The position numbers were made by a program, and so were the translations under genes. DNA of 64,000 nucleotides from Scheffersomyces stipitis CBS 6054 (lineage: Eukaryota; Ascomycota; Pichiomycetes; Serinales; Debaryomycetaceae). The stretch lies in NCBI RefSeq assembly GCF_000209165.1, contig NC_009046.1, forward strand, positions 1,488,001 to 1,552,000, in the 5' to 3' direction. Shown here one piece after another: positions 50,892-61,100 of this stretch (positions are counted from its first letter, which is position 1; the number at the start of each line of letters is the position of its first letter). The notes under the pieces were generated by a model that searched no databases, was not told the DNA's origin, and saw nothing but the letters and a program-made list of their open reading frames with translations.

Positions 50892-51213
50892 AATTCGAAA
50901 AAAAAAAGTCCTAGCTGAGGAAACTAATGTTTAAAAGTGCAGTTTTGGTTTTTTATATTTATGTACACTCATATGTATACCATTAGTAATTTATTATAAA
51001 AGCCAGATATGAATTGTTTTCAGATGTACGATTCCCCTATTTGGATATATCAACTATTGCAGAGGTCTCATTATTTCGCAGCCAAATGGTGCACGTGACC
51101 TCATCGAAAAAATTCAAATTTGTATGCCAGAGCGATTCCAAATGCTTAATGAATTTTTCAACTTCTTCAAACTTGCTGCTCTTATCTTCATAACAACCAT
51201 ACAAACACAAAAC
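50892..51213. other. RPA12 promoter
   Basis: 322 bp. TTCGCAGC at 51075-51082 and CACGTG at 51092-51097, 10 bp apart, about 120-140 bp upstream of the RPA12 ATG. Nothing else seen. Confidence 0.5.
51092..51097. promoter_or_regulatory. CACGTG box upstream of RPA12
   Basis: CACGTGAC; Cbf1-type consensus next to a GCTGCGAA word. In CTG-clade yeasts Cbf1 takes part in ribosome-related regulation, so a role at a Pol I subunit gene is plausible. Confidence 0.4.
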
Positions 51214-51585
51214 ATGTCAGTTGTCGGCTCGCTAATATTCTGTACCTTCTGTGGTAATCTTTTGGACGCTACCAGCAGCACCAACGAAATAAAATGCGGT
51301 TTGTGTTCTGCTGGATATCCTAAATCTAAATTTGCCAACTTGAAAGTTGTAACGACTTCGTCAGAGGACGCCTTTCCTTCCGTTTTAAAGATGAACAGAT
51401 CCGTAGTGAAGACTTCTTTGAAGAAGGATGAATTGGACGACGGTGCCACCATCAAGGAAAAATGTCCTAAGTGTGGAAACGAAGAAATGCAATATCATAC
51501 ATTACAGTTGAGATCTGCTGATGAAGGTGCTACTGTCTTTTACACATGTACCTCATGTGGGTACCGTTTCAGAACCAACAACTGA
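51214..51585 (+). CDS. RPA12: RNA polymerase I subunit A12.2
   Basis: 123 residues from the ATG at 51214 (MSVVGSLIFC). An in-frame ATG 30 codons earlier (51124) would add a hydrophobic extension not seen in the family, so it is rejected. The N-terminal zinc ribbon uses C10, C13, C28 and C31. The C-terminal TFIIS-like ribbon has CPKCGNEEM and LRSADEGATVFYTCTSCGYRFRTNN with the acidic DE pair needed for RNA cleavage. The length matches S. cerevisiae Rpa12 (125). A12.2 supports proofreading and termination by Pol I in the nucleolus. Confidence 0.97.
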   Translation: MSVVGSLIFCTFCGNLLDATSSTNEIKCGLCSAGYPKSKFANLKVVTTSSEDAFPSVLKMNRSVVKTSLKKDELDDGATIKEKCPKCGNEEMQYHTLQLRSADEGATVFYTCTSCGYRFRTNN

Positions 51586-51782
51586 TCTAGAAGAAAGGTT
51601 GTATCATTGTACTATAGAAGAGCTCGCTCTGTTTCGCATAGACCTCATAATATAAGCATACTGAGAGTAGATGAAAATGTAGGAAGACATTTGCAGAGAA
51701 TTTCACACGCAGAGAGTACTTGAACTAGTTTCGATAATTCTTAAACCTTCGTATTATACATTAACCATAAACTGCAAACTAT

Positions 51783-52739
51783 CTAATTGCTTTTGATGGT
51801 GGCATATTCCATCTCGGTCGAGTTCTCGTACTCGTACATGTCCAATGCAACCACAGCCGACTCTCTAACTACTGTTTCCTTGTCGTTGAGGAAAGACTCC
51901 AAAACTGGCAAACATTCATCTGTAGCAATGGAACCCAAAGCCTCAGCTGCTTCGTGTCTAACCATACCAGCTTCCGATTCGTCTTTCAATACTTTGATCA
52001 ATGATGGAACAGTTACAGGGTTACACAACTGACCAAAGACGTAAGCAATTTCATGCTTAAACAATGCAGATTCATCAGCAAACCCCGAAGCAAGAGCCAA
52101 GCAGGCTTCATCAGTTCCCAAGTCTCTCAATCTGAACATTGCTCTGTATCTCTCAAATAATGGAGTATCCTGGTCGTTTAAGATTTGCTGTAATTTTTCC
52201 ACTTTGGATTCCACATCGGTAGCCATTGGAGGGGCTGGGTCAATGGAGGTATAAGCAGAAGTTTCCAACTTTTCGGTCTTGGAAGCCTCGGACTGTTCCC
52301 ATTTTATTCTTTCTATGGCCAACTCACAGGTCTGTCTAATTTCAATCAAAGGATCGTTCTTAAAGTAGTCTTGCAATAATTCTAAGGATTCTACATCTCC
52401 AATAGCACCCAAAGCTTCGGCAGCTTCATGTCTAACCATACATTGCTGTTGGTCGTTCTTGAGCACATCCCTCAAGTATGGAGCAGCTTCAAGCTTCTTA
52501 GTTTGACCTAAAACGTAGGCGACCTCATGTTTTAACAACTCAGAGTCGTCTTGGAAGCATTCTGCAATGTACTTAAGAGCCTTGGAGACATCCTCAGGGA
52601 CTTGAGATTCAGCTCCAATACATTTCAAGTTGAATAGAGCTCTGAATCTGTTAGCTAACTTGATGTCCCCAGATTTGTTCACAAGCACATCCCTCAACTG
52701 CTCCAAGGAAGCAGAGTCGATATCGATTTCAGTAGTCAT
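51783..52739 (-). CDS. LIA1: Deoxyhypusine hydroxylase
   Basis: 318 residues, ATG at 52739. Eight HEAT-like repeats in two halves carry the four His-Glu iron-binding motifs: [38 protein letters not shown] and [14 protein letters not shown]. These coordinate the diiron centre that hydroxylates deoxyhypusine on eIF5A to give hypusine. Length and motif spacing match Lia1 (325 residues). A low-complexity linker ([18 protein letters not shown]) separates the halves. Cytosolic housekeeping enzyme. Confidence 0.97.
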   Translation of the reverse strand: MTTEIDIDSASLEQLRDVLVNKSGDIKLANRFRALFNLKCIGAESQVPEDVSKALKYIAECFQDDSELLKHEVAYVLGQTKKLEAAPYLRDVLKNDQQQCMVRHEAAEALGAIGDVESLELLQDYFKNDPLIEIRQTCELAIERIKWEQSEASKTEKLETSAYTSIDPAPPMATDVESKVEKLQQILNDQDTPLFERYRAMFRLRDLGTDEACLALASGFADESALFKHEIAYVFGQLCNPVTVPSLIKVLKDESEAGMVRHEAAEALGSIATDECLPVLESFLNDKETVVRESAVVALDMYEYENSTEMEYATIKSN

Positions 52740-53721
52740 TGTGGATTTCGGCAGCTTTTATTGAAGTAGGAAAAGTATACAAAAGTCGAATATAGAAAAA
52801 AAAAAGAACACAAGTGCAGCTTATTCTATTTTTCACCTTTTGATAATGCAACAGCGCAGGCTCAATCTGCTCATCATAAATTTTTTTCTGAAAAATCGTG
52901 CGGCTCACTTGGTAGCGCTTCTCCAGACTCGGACTTGGCCCCAGCAAACTATACCGTCACAGATGTTTCTTGCCAGCCTAATATAAAGACCATTTTGCGA
53001 GGTATCATACTTGATTTACACTTACAAACGCGGTATAAATCACCTTCTCTGATTTATAATGTAATTTTCGTTACGTTCTATTTGGCATGTTAGAGAAAGA
53101 AAGACTGAAAAATTAGCCGAATATTTGTACGACTTGCATAATGTGATAATTGATATACAGTACCACCGGTTGCAAATGTTTTTCAAGTTCATCTTAAGAT
53201 AAGCACCACAAACAGTGTCTTAATGAAGATGGGAATTAAAAGAGTTGAAAGAGCTGAAATGTGCTTTTCGGATCTTTCAAAACAATTTTGATAATCCAGC
53301 AGTAGAAATAACGACTTGTTACGACTTCTTAATTACTCTGCACTTGGAAGTTCCTATTTAACTAAATGGGACTCCACCAAATATTGGAATGCCATGATAG
53401 AACTACTTATTGGTTTAAAAGTATACCTAAACTGACACAAACGATGCTGAAAGTTGGAAGTTCCTTAGCAGGATATGGACACTTCTGTCACATTCGAATA
53501 TGGTAGCGCGCTATATTTCTAAGTGTCGCATATTTTGCCTTCCACACTATTCTATCGTCGACAAATGTCGCTGATATGTCGCGTCGATTTTTCTACGCGC
53601 CCACCGTGCGACATTTATCATGATTTGAAAAAATGTCTAGCAATGAAAGATTCTTCAATATTCATAGAATCCTTTTCTAGCATTCTCTTCACCAAAGCTA
53701 CCCGTTTACCTCACAAGCAAC
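52740..53721. other. Divergent promoter, LIA1 / CCT5
   Basis: 982 bp. ATGTCGC-type words at 53564-53571, 53576-53582 and reversed at 53608-53615, all 100-160 bp upstream of CCT5. No gene seen. Confidence 0.55.
53564..53615. promoter_or_regulatory. Clustered ATGTCGC elements upstream of CCT5
   Basis: Two forward copies and one inverted copy within 52 bp. The same word occurs upstream of TOR1, TPK, OLE2/RSC6 and the CBS gene. Factor unknown. Confidence 0.4.
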
Positions 53722-55374
53722 ATGGCTGCACCCGCTGGATTGCCGGACATGTCCAACGCCATTATGGCGCAAGACGAAATGGGAAGACCTTTCATTATTG
53801 TCAGAGATCAAGGCAAAAAGCAGAGAAAGCATGGGCTTGAAGCTACAAAATCGCATATTTTAGCTGCCAGATCTGTAGCCTCCATTGTGAAAACTTCGCT
53901 TGGGCCCCGTGGATTGGACAAGATCTTAATTTCGCAAGATGGAGATATCACCATCACCAACGATGGAGCCACTATCTTGTCGCAAATGGATTTGGACAAT
54001 GAGATTGCTAAGCTTCTTGTAGAATTGCTGAAGTCACAAGATGACGAAATTGGTGATGGGACCACTGGTGTTGTCGTTTTGGCTGGTGCTCTTTTGGACC
54101 AAGCGCTTGAGTTGATCGAGAAGGGTATCCATCCCATAAAAGTGGCTAATGGCTTTGACGAAGCTTGTAAGATTGCTGTTCAACAGTTGGACGATGTTGC
54201 AGACGACATAAACATCAGCACCGAATCGTCAGACTCCAACCTTTTGAAAGCAGCCAAGACATCCTTAGGCTCCAAAATCGTTTCTAAGTCCCATGATCAT
54301 TTTGCCCAGATGGCTGTAGACGCTGTTTTGGCAGTGGCTGACTTCGAAAGAAAAGATGTTGATTTCGAATTGATCAAGATTGAGAAGAAGGTTGGTGGTT
54401 CCATTGAGGACTCGAGTTTGATCCGTGGAGTTTTACTCGACAAGGACTTCTCCCATCCCCAAATGCCTAAACACGTAGAAGACTGTAGAATTGCCATTTT
54501 GACATGTCCATTTGAACCTCCTAAGCCTAAGACCAAGCACAAGTTGGACATTTCCACTGTTGAAGAGTTCAAGGTGTTGCAAGAATACGAGCAAAAGAAA
54601 TTCCAGGAGATGATCGACCAGGTCAAGGAATCTGGTGCCAATGTTGTCGCATGTCAGTGGGGTTTCGACGATGAAGCTAACCACTTGCTTTTAGCCAATG
54701 GACTCAATGCCATCAGATGGATCGGAGGTTCAGAGTTGGAGTTGTTAGCCATCGCTACCAATGGCCGTATTGTGCCCAGATTCGAAGATTTGACAGCAGA
54801 AAAGCTCGGTAGGGCTGGAACCATCAAGGAATTGGAATTTGGTACAACCAGAGACCGCATGTTGGTGATTGAAGATTGTTCCAATACAAAAGCTGTAACC
54901 TGTTTCATCAGAGGCTCCAACGAGATGATAGCGGCTGAAGGAGTGAGAGCCTTGCACGACTCTATCTGTGTGGTGCGTAATTTGGTCAGAGACAGCCGTG
55001 TCGTCTACGGTGGTGGTGCTTCGGAGTTGACCTGTTCGATAGCTGTGTCTGAAGCTGCTGACAAGCAAAAAGGTATAGATCAATATGCATTCAGAGCATT
55101 CGCCGCTGCCTTGGATACTATTCCTATGACATTGGCTGAGAATTCAGGCTTGGACCCTATTGAAACGTTGTCAAGCTTGAAGGCTAAACAGGCTATCGAG
55201 AAGTCCAGTTATTTGGGTGTCGACTGTCTCGGAAAGGGCACTAACGATATGAAGGAGTTGTTTGTCGTTGATCCTTTGATCGGCAAGAAACAGCAATTGT
55301 TGTTGGCCACGCAGTTGACGAGAATGATCTTGAAGATCAATGATGTTATCATCAGCGGCAAGGATGAGTACTGA
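53722..55374 (+). CDS. CCT5: TCP-1 ring complex chaperonin, epsilon subunit
   Basis: 550 residues, ATG at 53722. Group II chaperonin with equatorial ATP site ([42 protein letters not shown]), apical segments specific for epsilon ([41 protein letters not shown]) and the C-terminal [15 protein letters not shown] ... [17 protein letters not shown]/TRiC folds actin, tubulin and WD proteins in the cytosol; ARP3 follows directly. The only in-frame CTG I found is codon 103 (54028-54030), in [14 protein letters not shown], where other CCT5 proteins have Ser. This is direct evidence for CUG=Ser. Confidence 0.97.
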   Translation: MAAPAGLPDMSNAIMAQDEMGRPFIIVRDQGKKQRKHGLEATKSHILAARSVASIVKTSLGPRGLDKILISQDGDITITNDGATILSQMDLDNEIAKLLVELLKSQDDEIGDGTTGVVVLAGALLDQALELIEKGIHPIKVANGFDEACKIAVQQLDDVADDINISTESSDSNLLKAAKTSLGSKIVSKSHDHFAQMAVDAVLAVADFERKDVDFELIKIEKKVGGSIEDSSLIRGVLLDKDFSHPQMPKHVEDCRIAILTCPFEPPKPKTKHKLDISTVEEFKVLQEYEQKKFQEMIDQVKESGANVVACQWGFDDEANHLLLANGLNAIRWIGGSELELLAIATNGRIVPRFEDLTAEKLGRAGTIKELEFGTTRDRMLVIEDCSNTKAVTCFIRGSNEMIAAEGVRALHDSICVVRNLVRDSRVVYGGGASELTCSIAVSEAADKQKGIDQYAFRAFAAALDTIPMTLAENSGLDPIETLSSLKAKQAIEKSSYLGVDCLGKGTNDMKELFVVDPLIGKKQQLLLATQLTRMILKINDVIISGKDEY

Positions 55375-56252
55375 TAGAATAATTGTAGTTCATAGTTCAT
55401 GTATTTAATATACTATACACTGACAAGATGTAGTTCATTGGTCACAGGCAACAAAGATATTCTATTTAGACCAGGAAAAGGAGTTTCTCTCTACCTGAAT
55501 TGTTGAAGCTCATATCTTATCACATTTAGTCTGTCATTGGGCTTCAGCATTTGAAAGTATAGTGAACTTAGTTATCTAGTTTACAGTAGGTACAGTAGTT
55601 AGAATGCGTACATAGTTAAGAAGAGAAAAGCTCAATTTGCACAATAGGAAATGAATTTTATTCTTTTAATAGAAGTAAAAGTCCAAAAACTTCTCTTCGC
55701 TGTTCTGGAGATCTACTTGATTGTTTATATATAAATAGAAAGACCATATTTTCACTATCATTATCCCATCCTTGTAGTCTTCCATTCTTAACTCTCCCCA
55801 TACAAATCTTTGGTCGTGCCACTACCACCTCTCCCGGAAACAGAGGCACTGCCATTATAGGAGATTCTAATTCGAAATCATCTTCCACTTCTTTCCATTT
55901 CATCAACAATCGACGGTTTCGGAGACATCTGAAGTTATTCGGAGGTCGTATACATCCAATTGGAGACAAGTAGCGTACAGCTGAGCTTTTCTGCTTTTTC
56001 TATTGATTGGAATAGACAACTTTTAATAGTTCTATATCTAGGTTGGATACGTTGGAAAGCAATTGACTAGATTGTCACTACCAATTCTATCAATTGACAT
56101 TACGTTTCAATTAATTCATCCCGAATCGCTTCGTTTGAATCAATTGCACCAAAATCTTCATTGCTTTCATTTGAGATATTGGTAATATTCAAATTTTAAG
56201 ATTTTCTTCCATTGAAATTTCACACCACATCTTAAATTAATTTCCTACTAAA
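55375..56252. other. CCT5 3' flank and ARP3 promoter
   Basis: 878 bp, AT-rich. A minus-strand frame (55658-55969) lacks an early ATG and is not accepted as a gene; nothing else seen. Confidence 0.45.
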
Positions 56253-57512
56253 ATGTCGTCAATGGGAACACCCGCTGTTGTCATGGACAATGGTACCGGG
56301 CTTACCAAGTTAGGTTTTGCCGGAAACGATTCGCCATCGTTTGTGTTTCCTACAGCTATTGCCACGTCGTCAGCTTCTTCCAAAGGTGGTAGAAACGCCA
56401 GAAATGCTGGAAATGTCGCTTCGAAACGAGGTTTGGAAGACTTGGACTTCTTCATTGGCGATGAGGCACTTGAAGCTGCCAACGGACCCAACTACGGCTT
56501 GCTGTACCCAATCAAACACGGTCAGATCGAAGACTGGGACCACATGGAAAGATTTTGGGAAAGCTCCATTTTCAAATACTTGAGATGTGAACCAGAGGAT
56601 CACTACTTCTTGTTGACTGAACCTCCTTTAAATCCACCAGAAAACAGAGAAAGTACAGCAGAAATCATGTTTGAGTCTTTCAACTGTGCTGGTTTGTATA
56701 TCGCTGTTCAAGCCGTGTTGGCTTTAGCAGCTTCGTGGACTTCTCCTAAAGTTCAGGACAGATCGTTAAGTGGTACTGTCATCGATTCTGGAGATGGTGT
56801 GACTCACGTAATTCCAGTGGCTGAAGGTTATGTCATTGGCACAGCCATCAAAAACATCCCTTTGGCTGGTAGAGACATCACTTTGTTCATCCAACAGTTG
56901 TTGAGAGACCGTGGAGAAGTGGACACCTCATTACAGACGGCCGAAAAGATCAAGCAGCAGTTCTGTTACGTATGTCCTGACGTTGTTCAGGAATTCAACA
57001 AATTTGACCAGTATCCGCAAGAAAAGTTTGCCCAATACATAGTCGAATATACCGAGAGAAAGGCTACTGTTGACGTTGGATATGAAAGATTCTTGGCTCC
57101 AGAAATCTTCTTCAACCCTGAGATCTGCTCATCAGACTACTTGACACCTTTGCCTACTGTTGTAGACCAGGTTATCCAATCATCTCCTATTGATGTGCGT
57201 AAAAAGTTATACAAGAACATTGTGTTGTCTGGAGGTTCAACAATGTTCAAGGACTTTGGAAAGAGATTGCAGAGAGACTTGAAGGGCATTGTCAACGAAA
57301 GAGTTCACAGAAGTGAGCAATTGAGTGGTGTACAGAGCAGCGGTGTTGATGTGCAAGTGATTTCTCACAAGAAGCAGCGTTATGCTGTGTGGTTCGGAGG
57401 TTCATTGTTGGCCCAGACGGCCGAGTTCAAGAGCTACTGCTACACCAAGAGCGAATATGATGAATACGGACCAGGTATCGTGAGAAACTTCTCCTTGTTC
57501 TCTGTGCCATAG
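56253..57512 (+). CDS. ARP3: Actin-related protein 3 (Arp2/3 complex)
   Basis: 419 residues, ATG at 56253. Actin fold with phosphate loop 1 [16 protein letters not shown], phosphate loop 2 [18 protein letters not shown], adenosine site [12 protein letters not shown] and C-terminal [13 protein letters not shown]. Arp3-specific features are [37 protein letters not shown] and [12 protein letters not shown]. Arp3 with Arp2 nucleates branched actin at endocytic patches. The Ser/Gly/Asn-rich insert at about 32-55 is shorter or different from that in S. cerevisiae (449 residues). Codon 84 is CTG (56502-56504). Confidence 0.97.
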   Translation: MSSMGTPAVVMDNGTGLTKLGFAGNDSPSFVFPTAIATSSASSKGGRNARNAGNVASKRGLEDLDFFIGDEALEAANGPNYGLLYPIKHGQIEDWDHMERFWESSIFKYLRCEPEDHYFLLTEPPLNPPENRESTAEIMFESFNCAGLYIAVQAVLALAASWTSPKVQDRSLSGTVIDSGDGVTHVIPVAEGYVIGTAIKNIPLAGRDITLFIQQLLRDRGEVDTSLQTAEKIKQQFCYVCPDVVQEFNKFDQYPQEKFAQYIVEYTERKATVDVGYERFLAPEIFFNPEICSSDYLTPLPTVVDQVIQSSPIDVRKKLYKNIVLSGGSTMFKDFGKRLQRDLKGIVNERVHRSEQLSGVQSSGVDVQVISHKKQRYAVWFGGSLLAQTAEFKSYCYTKSEYDEYGPGIVRNFSLFSVP

Positions 57513-58104
57513 ACGGAAAGAGTAAAAGTACAACATTAGTAGAATAACAATGCAACGAATAGAAAAGTCCTAAATGTGATATTGTAGAGGTATACAGAAC
57601 GTAGAATAAACAAACATGGATGAAGTCAGTGGAGGGGACTGGTAGTGGCTTGCGAGAAGAGGGTTATATATATAGATTTTGGCTGAATATTGTCGGTTAC
57701 GATATTAAAATTTTATACGATAGTTGACTCTAGCAAACTTAGCAATAGTTAACAAGGTTTTCAAAACCTTCCTCCTAAATATCAACGAAATTTTACAATG
57801 CCTACTACCAACTTTCTTCATTCCTGGGAAGTAAAGTATTGTGCCAATCACTTCAGTGTCTGTGAGCAGAGAATTGAGAATGTCGCAGTTTTTTCATATC
57901 GCACAATTCGTTGCACAATGTCTCACCTGAATAATCCAATAATGTCGCATGTCACCGAGATAAGCAATGACGGTAGGTCAATAATTTCCATTCTCCAACG
58001 ACTTCTACTTTTCATCAATTTCGTTAAACCACCCTTTTTACCTTGTTCCAGTGGTTAGTACCACTCTAAATACTATTTCCAACGACACATAACTGCGTGC
58101 AGGC
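57513..58104. other. ARP3 3' flank and TOR1 promoter/leader
   Basis: 592 bp. AATGTCGC at 57879-57886 and 57941-57948. An ATG-initiated 86-codon frame (57798-58058) ends 46 bp before the TOR1 ATG and could be an upstream ORF or simply chance. Confidence 0.45.
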
Positions 58105-61100
58105 ATGTCTTCTACCCAATTGCAAGTGGTCGATGGAGTTGCGCTTGCGCAGATTTTCAACGGGCTCAAATCGGCCAAAGACGATGATCGTACTCGCTAT
58201 GCTGTAGAATTACGTAACTATTTGGAGCTGATCGCGCGCGATCTCTCGCCAGAGCAATTCAACCGGTACAACAACGAAATCAATAAGACGATTTTTGAGT
58301 TGCTCCACGGTAAAGAGACATCTGAAAAGCTTGGAGGTATAGCTGCTTTGAATGCACTTATTGACTTTGACTCTGGAGTAGGCGAGGAAAATGCCACCAA
58401 GACAGCCCGGTTTTCCAACTATTTGAGTTCTTTGATTCTTCTGAATGACTTGGTGATTATGAAACAGTCTACTAAGACGTTAGGAAAATTGGCGACGCCC
58501 GGAGGAGCTCTCACTGGTGATTTCGTGGATTCGGAAGCCAAAAGAGCCATGGAATGGCTCCTGTCGGACAACAAACAACACGAAAACCGTCGTCATGCAG
58601 CCATATTGATCATAACAGCCTTAGCAGATAATGCTCCAACATTGTTGTACAACTATATTAGCCAGATCTTGGATCATCTTTGGGTTCCTCTTCGTGATCA
58701 CAAGTTGATAATAAGAGAAGATACCGCCAAAGCACTCCAGAAGAGTATGCACATAATCTATGACAGAGATATCAATGCTAGAACATACTGGATTAAGAAG
58801 ATGATCGATATGGCACTGAAAATTCTTAACGAAAATGATAGTGTAGACTACAGCGATGCGAATGCCCCTTCTGCGTACAACTTAATCGCTTCGACGACGT
58901 CGCAATCGAATGAAAGTATCCACGGGTCACTTCTAGTGTACCGTGAGTTGATCAGATACCACAAAGACCCCTACATCATTTCCAAGTTTGAGCAGATATA
59001 CGAAAATACCATGCTCTACAAAAATCACAAACTCGCCATCATAAGGCAGGAGTTGACCAACATCTTCCCCTTACTCTGTAAGGTCAATCCCGAGCTTTTT
59101 GTGGAGAAATACTTGCATCGAACACTCTACTACTATTTATCTCAGCTCAAGAAGCTCAAAAATCTGCATAATGAAACTTCCAATTCGGACAAAAGTGCCA
59201 TTTTCCGAAGCATCGGCCTCATATCTTTGGAAGTGGGTAACCAGATGGCGACTTACCTAGATGCCATCCTTGATAATATCAGAGAAGGCTTATCGTATGC
59301 CACCAACTCCAGCGTCCAGCTGATTCTTGTCAATGCTGTATCCAGTGACCTGAATGCTCCCACTGCTGCTGGTATCAATACCATCTCTACTTCCTCGGCA
59401 AACTCTTCCAAATACCGTGCCAGTCGTAAAGAAACAGAACCAGCTATTTTCGACTGTATAGGCAAACTCTCTATTGCTGTAGGACCTGCATTAACCAAGC
59501 ATTTGCAAAGAGATATCTTGGACATGATGTTCACCAACTGCTCTTTGTCAACTCACATGCAAGTAGTGTTGCAAATCCTCATCACTAACATTCCAACTTT
59601 GACTAACTTGATCAACATGAAGTTACTCAACTTGCTTAGTTTTGTCTTGTCGGGAAAGAGCTTTCAGCCTCCAGGATCTCCCTATGGATCAGTCAAGATG
59701 AACGATTCCCTAGCAAGAGACTACAGACTTTTAATGATTTCAAGAGATACTGGATCCAGTATTAACAGTATTCTTCTGAATAACGAAACTTACAAGGCGT
59801 ACGATGGAGCAATTTTGATTCAAGCACTTGAGATGCTAGCTGCCTTCAAATTTGAAAACTATCAACTTAACGAGTTCATCAGATATTGTACAATCACATA
59901 TTTGGAACACAGCGATGCCAAAGTTAGACAGACGGCTACCGTTACGTCATGTGAAATCTTTGTTAAGGATCCCATTTGCCAACAAACAAGTGTAAACGCG
60001 CTCAATGCTGTCAATGAAGTCTTGGATAAACTCTTGTCTATCTCGATTACTGATCCGATTCCAGAGATCCGATTAGAAGGTCTCAATTGCTTGGGCGATG
60101 CTGGCAATTTCGATCCTCAATTGTCACAAGCTGATAATGTGAGACTATTATTCATTGCATTGAACGATGAAGTATTCAGCATACGAAAAACTGCCATCAG
60201 AATATTAGGAAGATTATCTTCCATTAACCCCGCCTACATTGTACCTTCATTGAGGAAAACGCTCATTCAGTTGTTATCCAGATTAGATTACTCCTCTACA
60301 AGTCGGAAAAAGGAGGAAAGTGCCATATTGTTGTCCTTGCTCATCAGCAACTCAAAGGAGTTGACAAGGCCATACGTGAAACCCATTGTTGAGACTTTAT
60401 TGCCAAAAGCAAAAGACTTGAGCTCCTCTGTAGCATCTAGTGCAATTAATTGTATTGGGGAGTTGGCTGTTGTAGGAGGAGAAGATTTAAAGAGTTTCAT
60501 TCCTGATTTAATGCCTTTGATTTTGGACACTTTCCAGGACCAAAGTTCATCATACAAACGTGATGCCGCATTGAAGACCTTGGGGCAACTAGCTAGTTCT
60601 TCTGGCTACGTTATTCAGCCTTTGCTTGAGTATCCGCAGTTGCTAGGAATGTTAGTAGGAATCTTGAAACTGGAGACTTCTCCTCAAATTAGGAGAGAAA
60701 CTGTCAGATTGCTTGGTATCTTGGGTGCTCTTGATCCATACAAGTATAGAGAAGTAGAGCAAAACTCCAAGAATATCCCTGTTGAACAGAATGCTCCTCC
60801 GGTAGATGTAGCTCTCCTTATGCAAGGGATGTCACCATCCAATGATGAATACTATCCTACAGTTGCAATCACTAACTTATTGAAGATTCTCAAAGATACT
60901 TCATTGAGCACTCACCACACAAAGGTAATCCAAGCTATAATGTACATTTTCCAGACTTTGGGATTGAGATGTGTTTCGTTTTTACCACAAATCATTCCTG
61001 GTATTATTAATGTTATGCATACGTGCCAACCCTCAATGCTAAAGTTCTATTTCCAACAGTTGGGAGCTTTGATATTGATTGTTAAACAGCACATTAGACC

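Noticed and set aside
51124..51213. N-terminal extension of RPA12 from an upstream in-frame ATG
   Set aside because: Would add 30 hydrophobic residues absent from the family; MSVVGSLIFC matches the conserved start.
55658..55969. 103-codon minus-strand frame between CCT5 and ARP3
   Set aside because: It opens with TTG, the first ATG leaves about 81 residues, and no family or splice signals are recognised. Kept only as a weak possibility.
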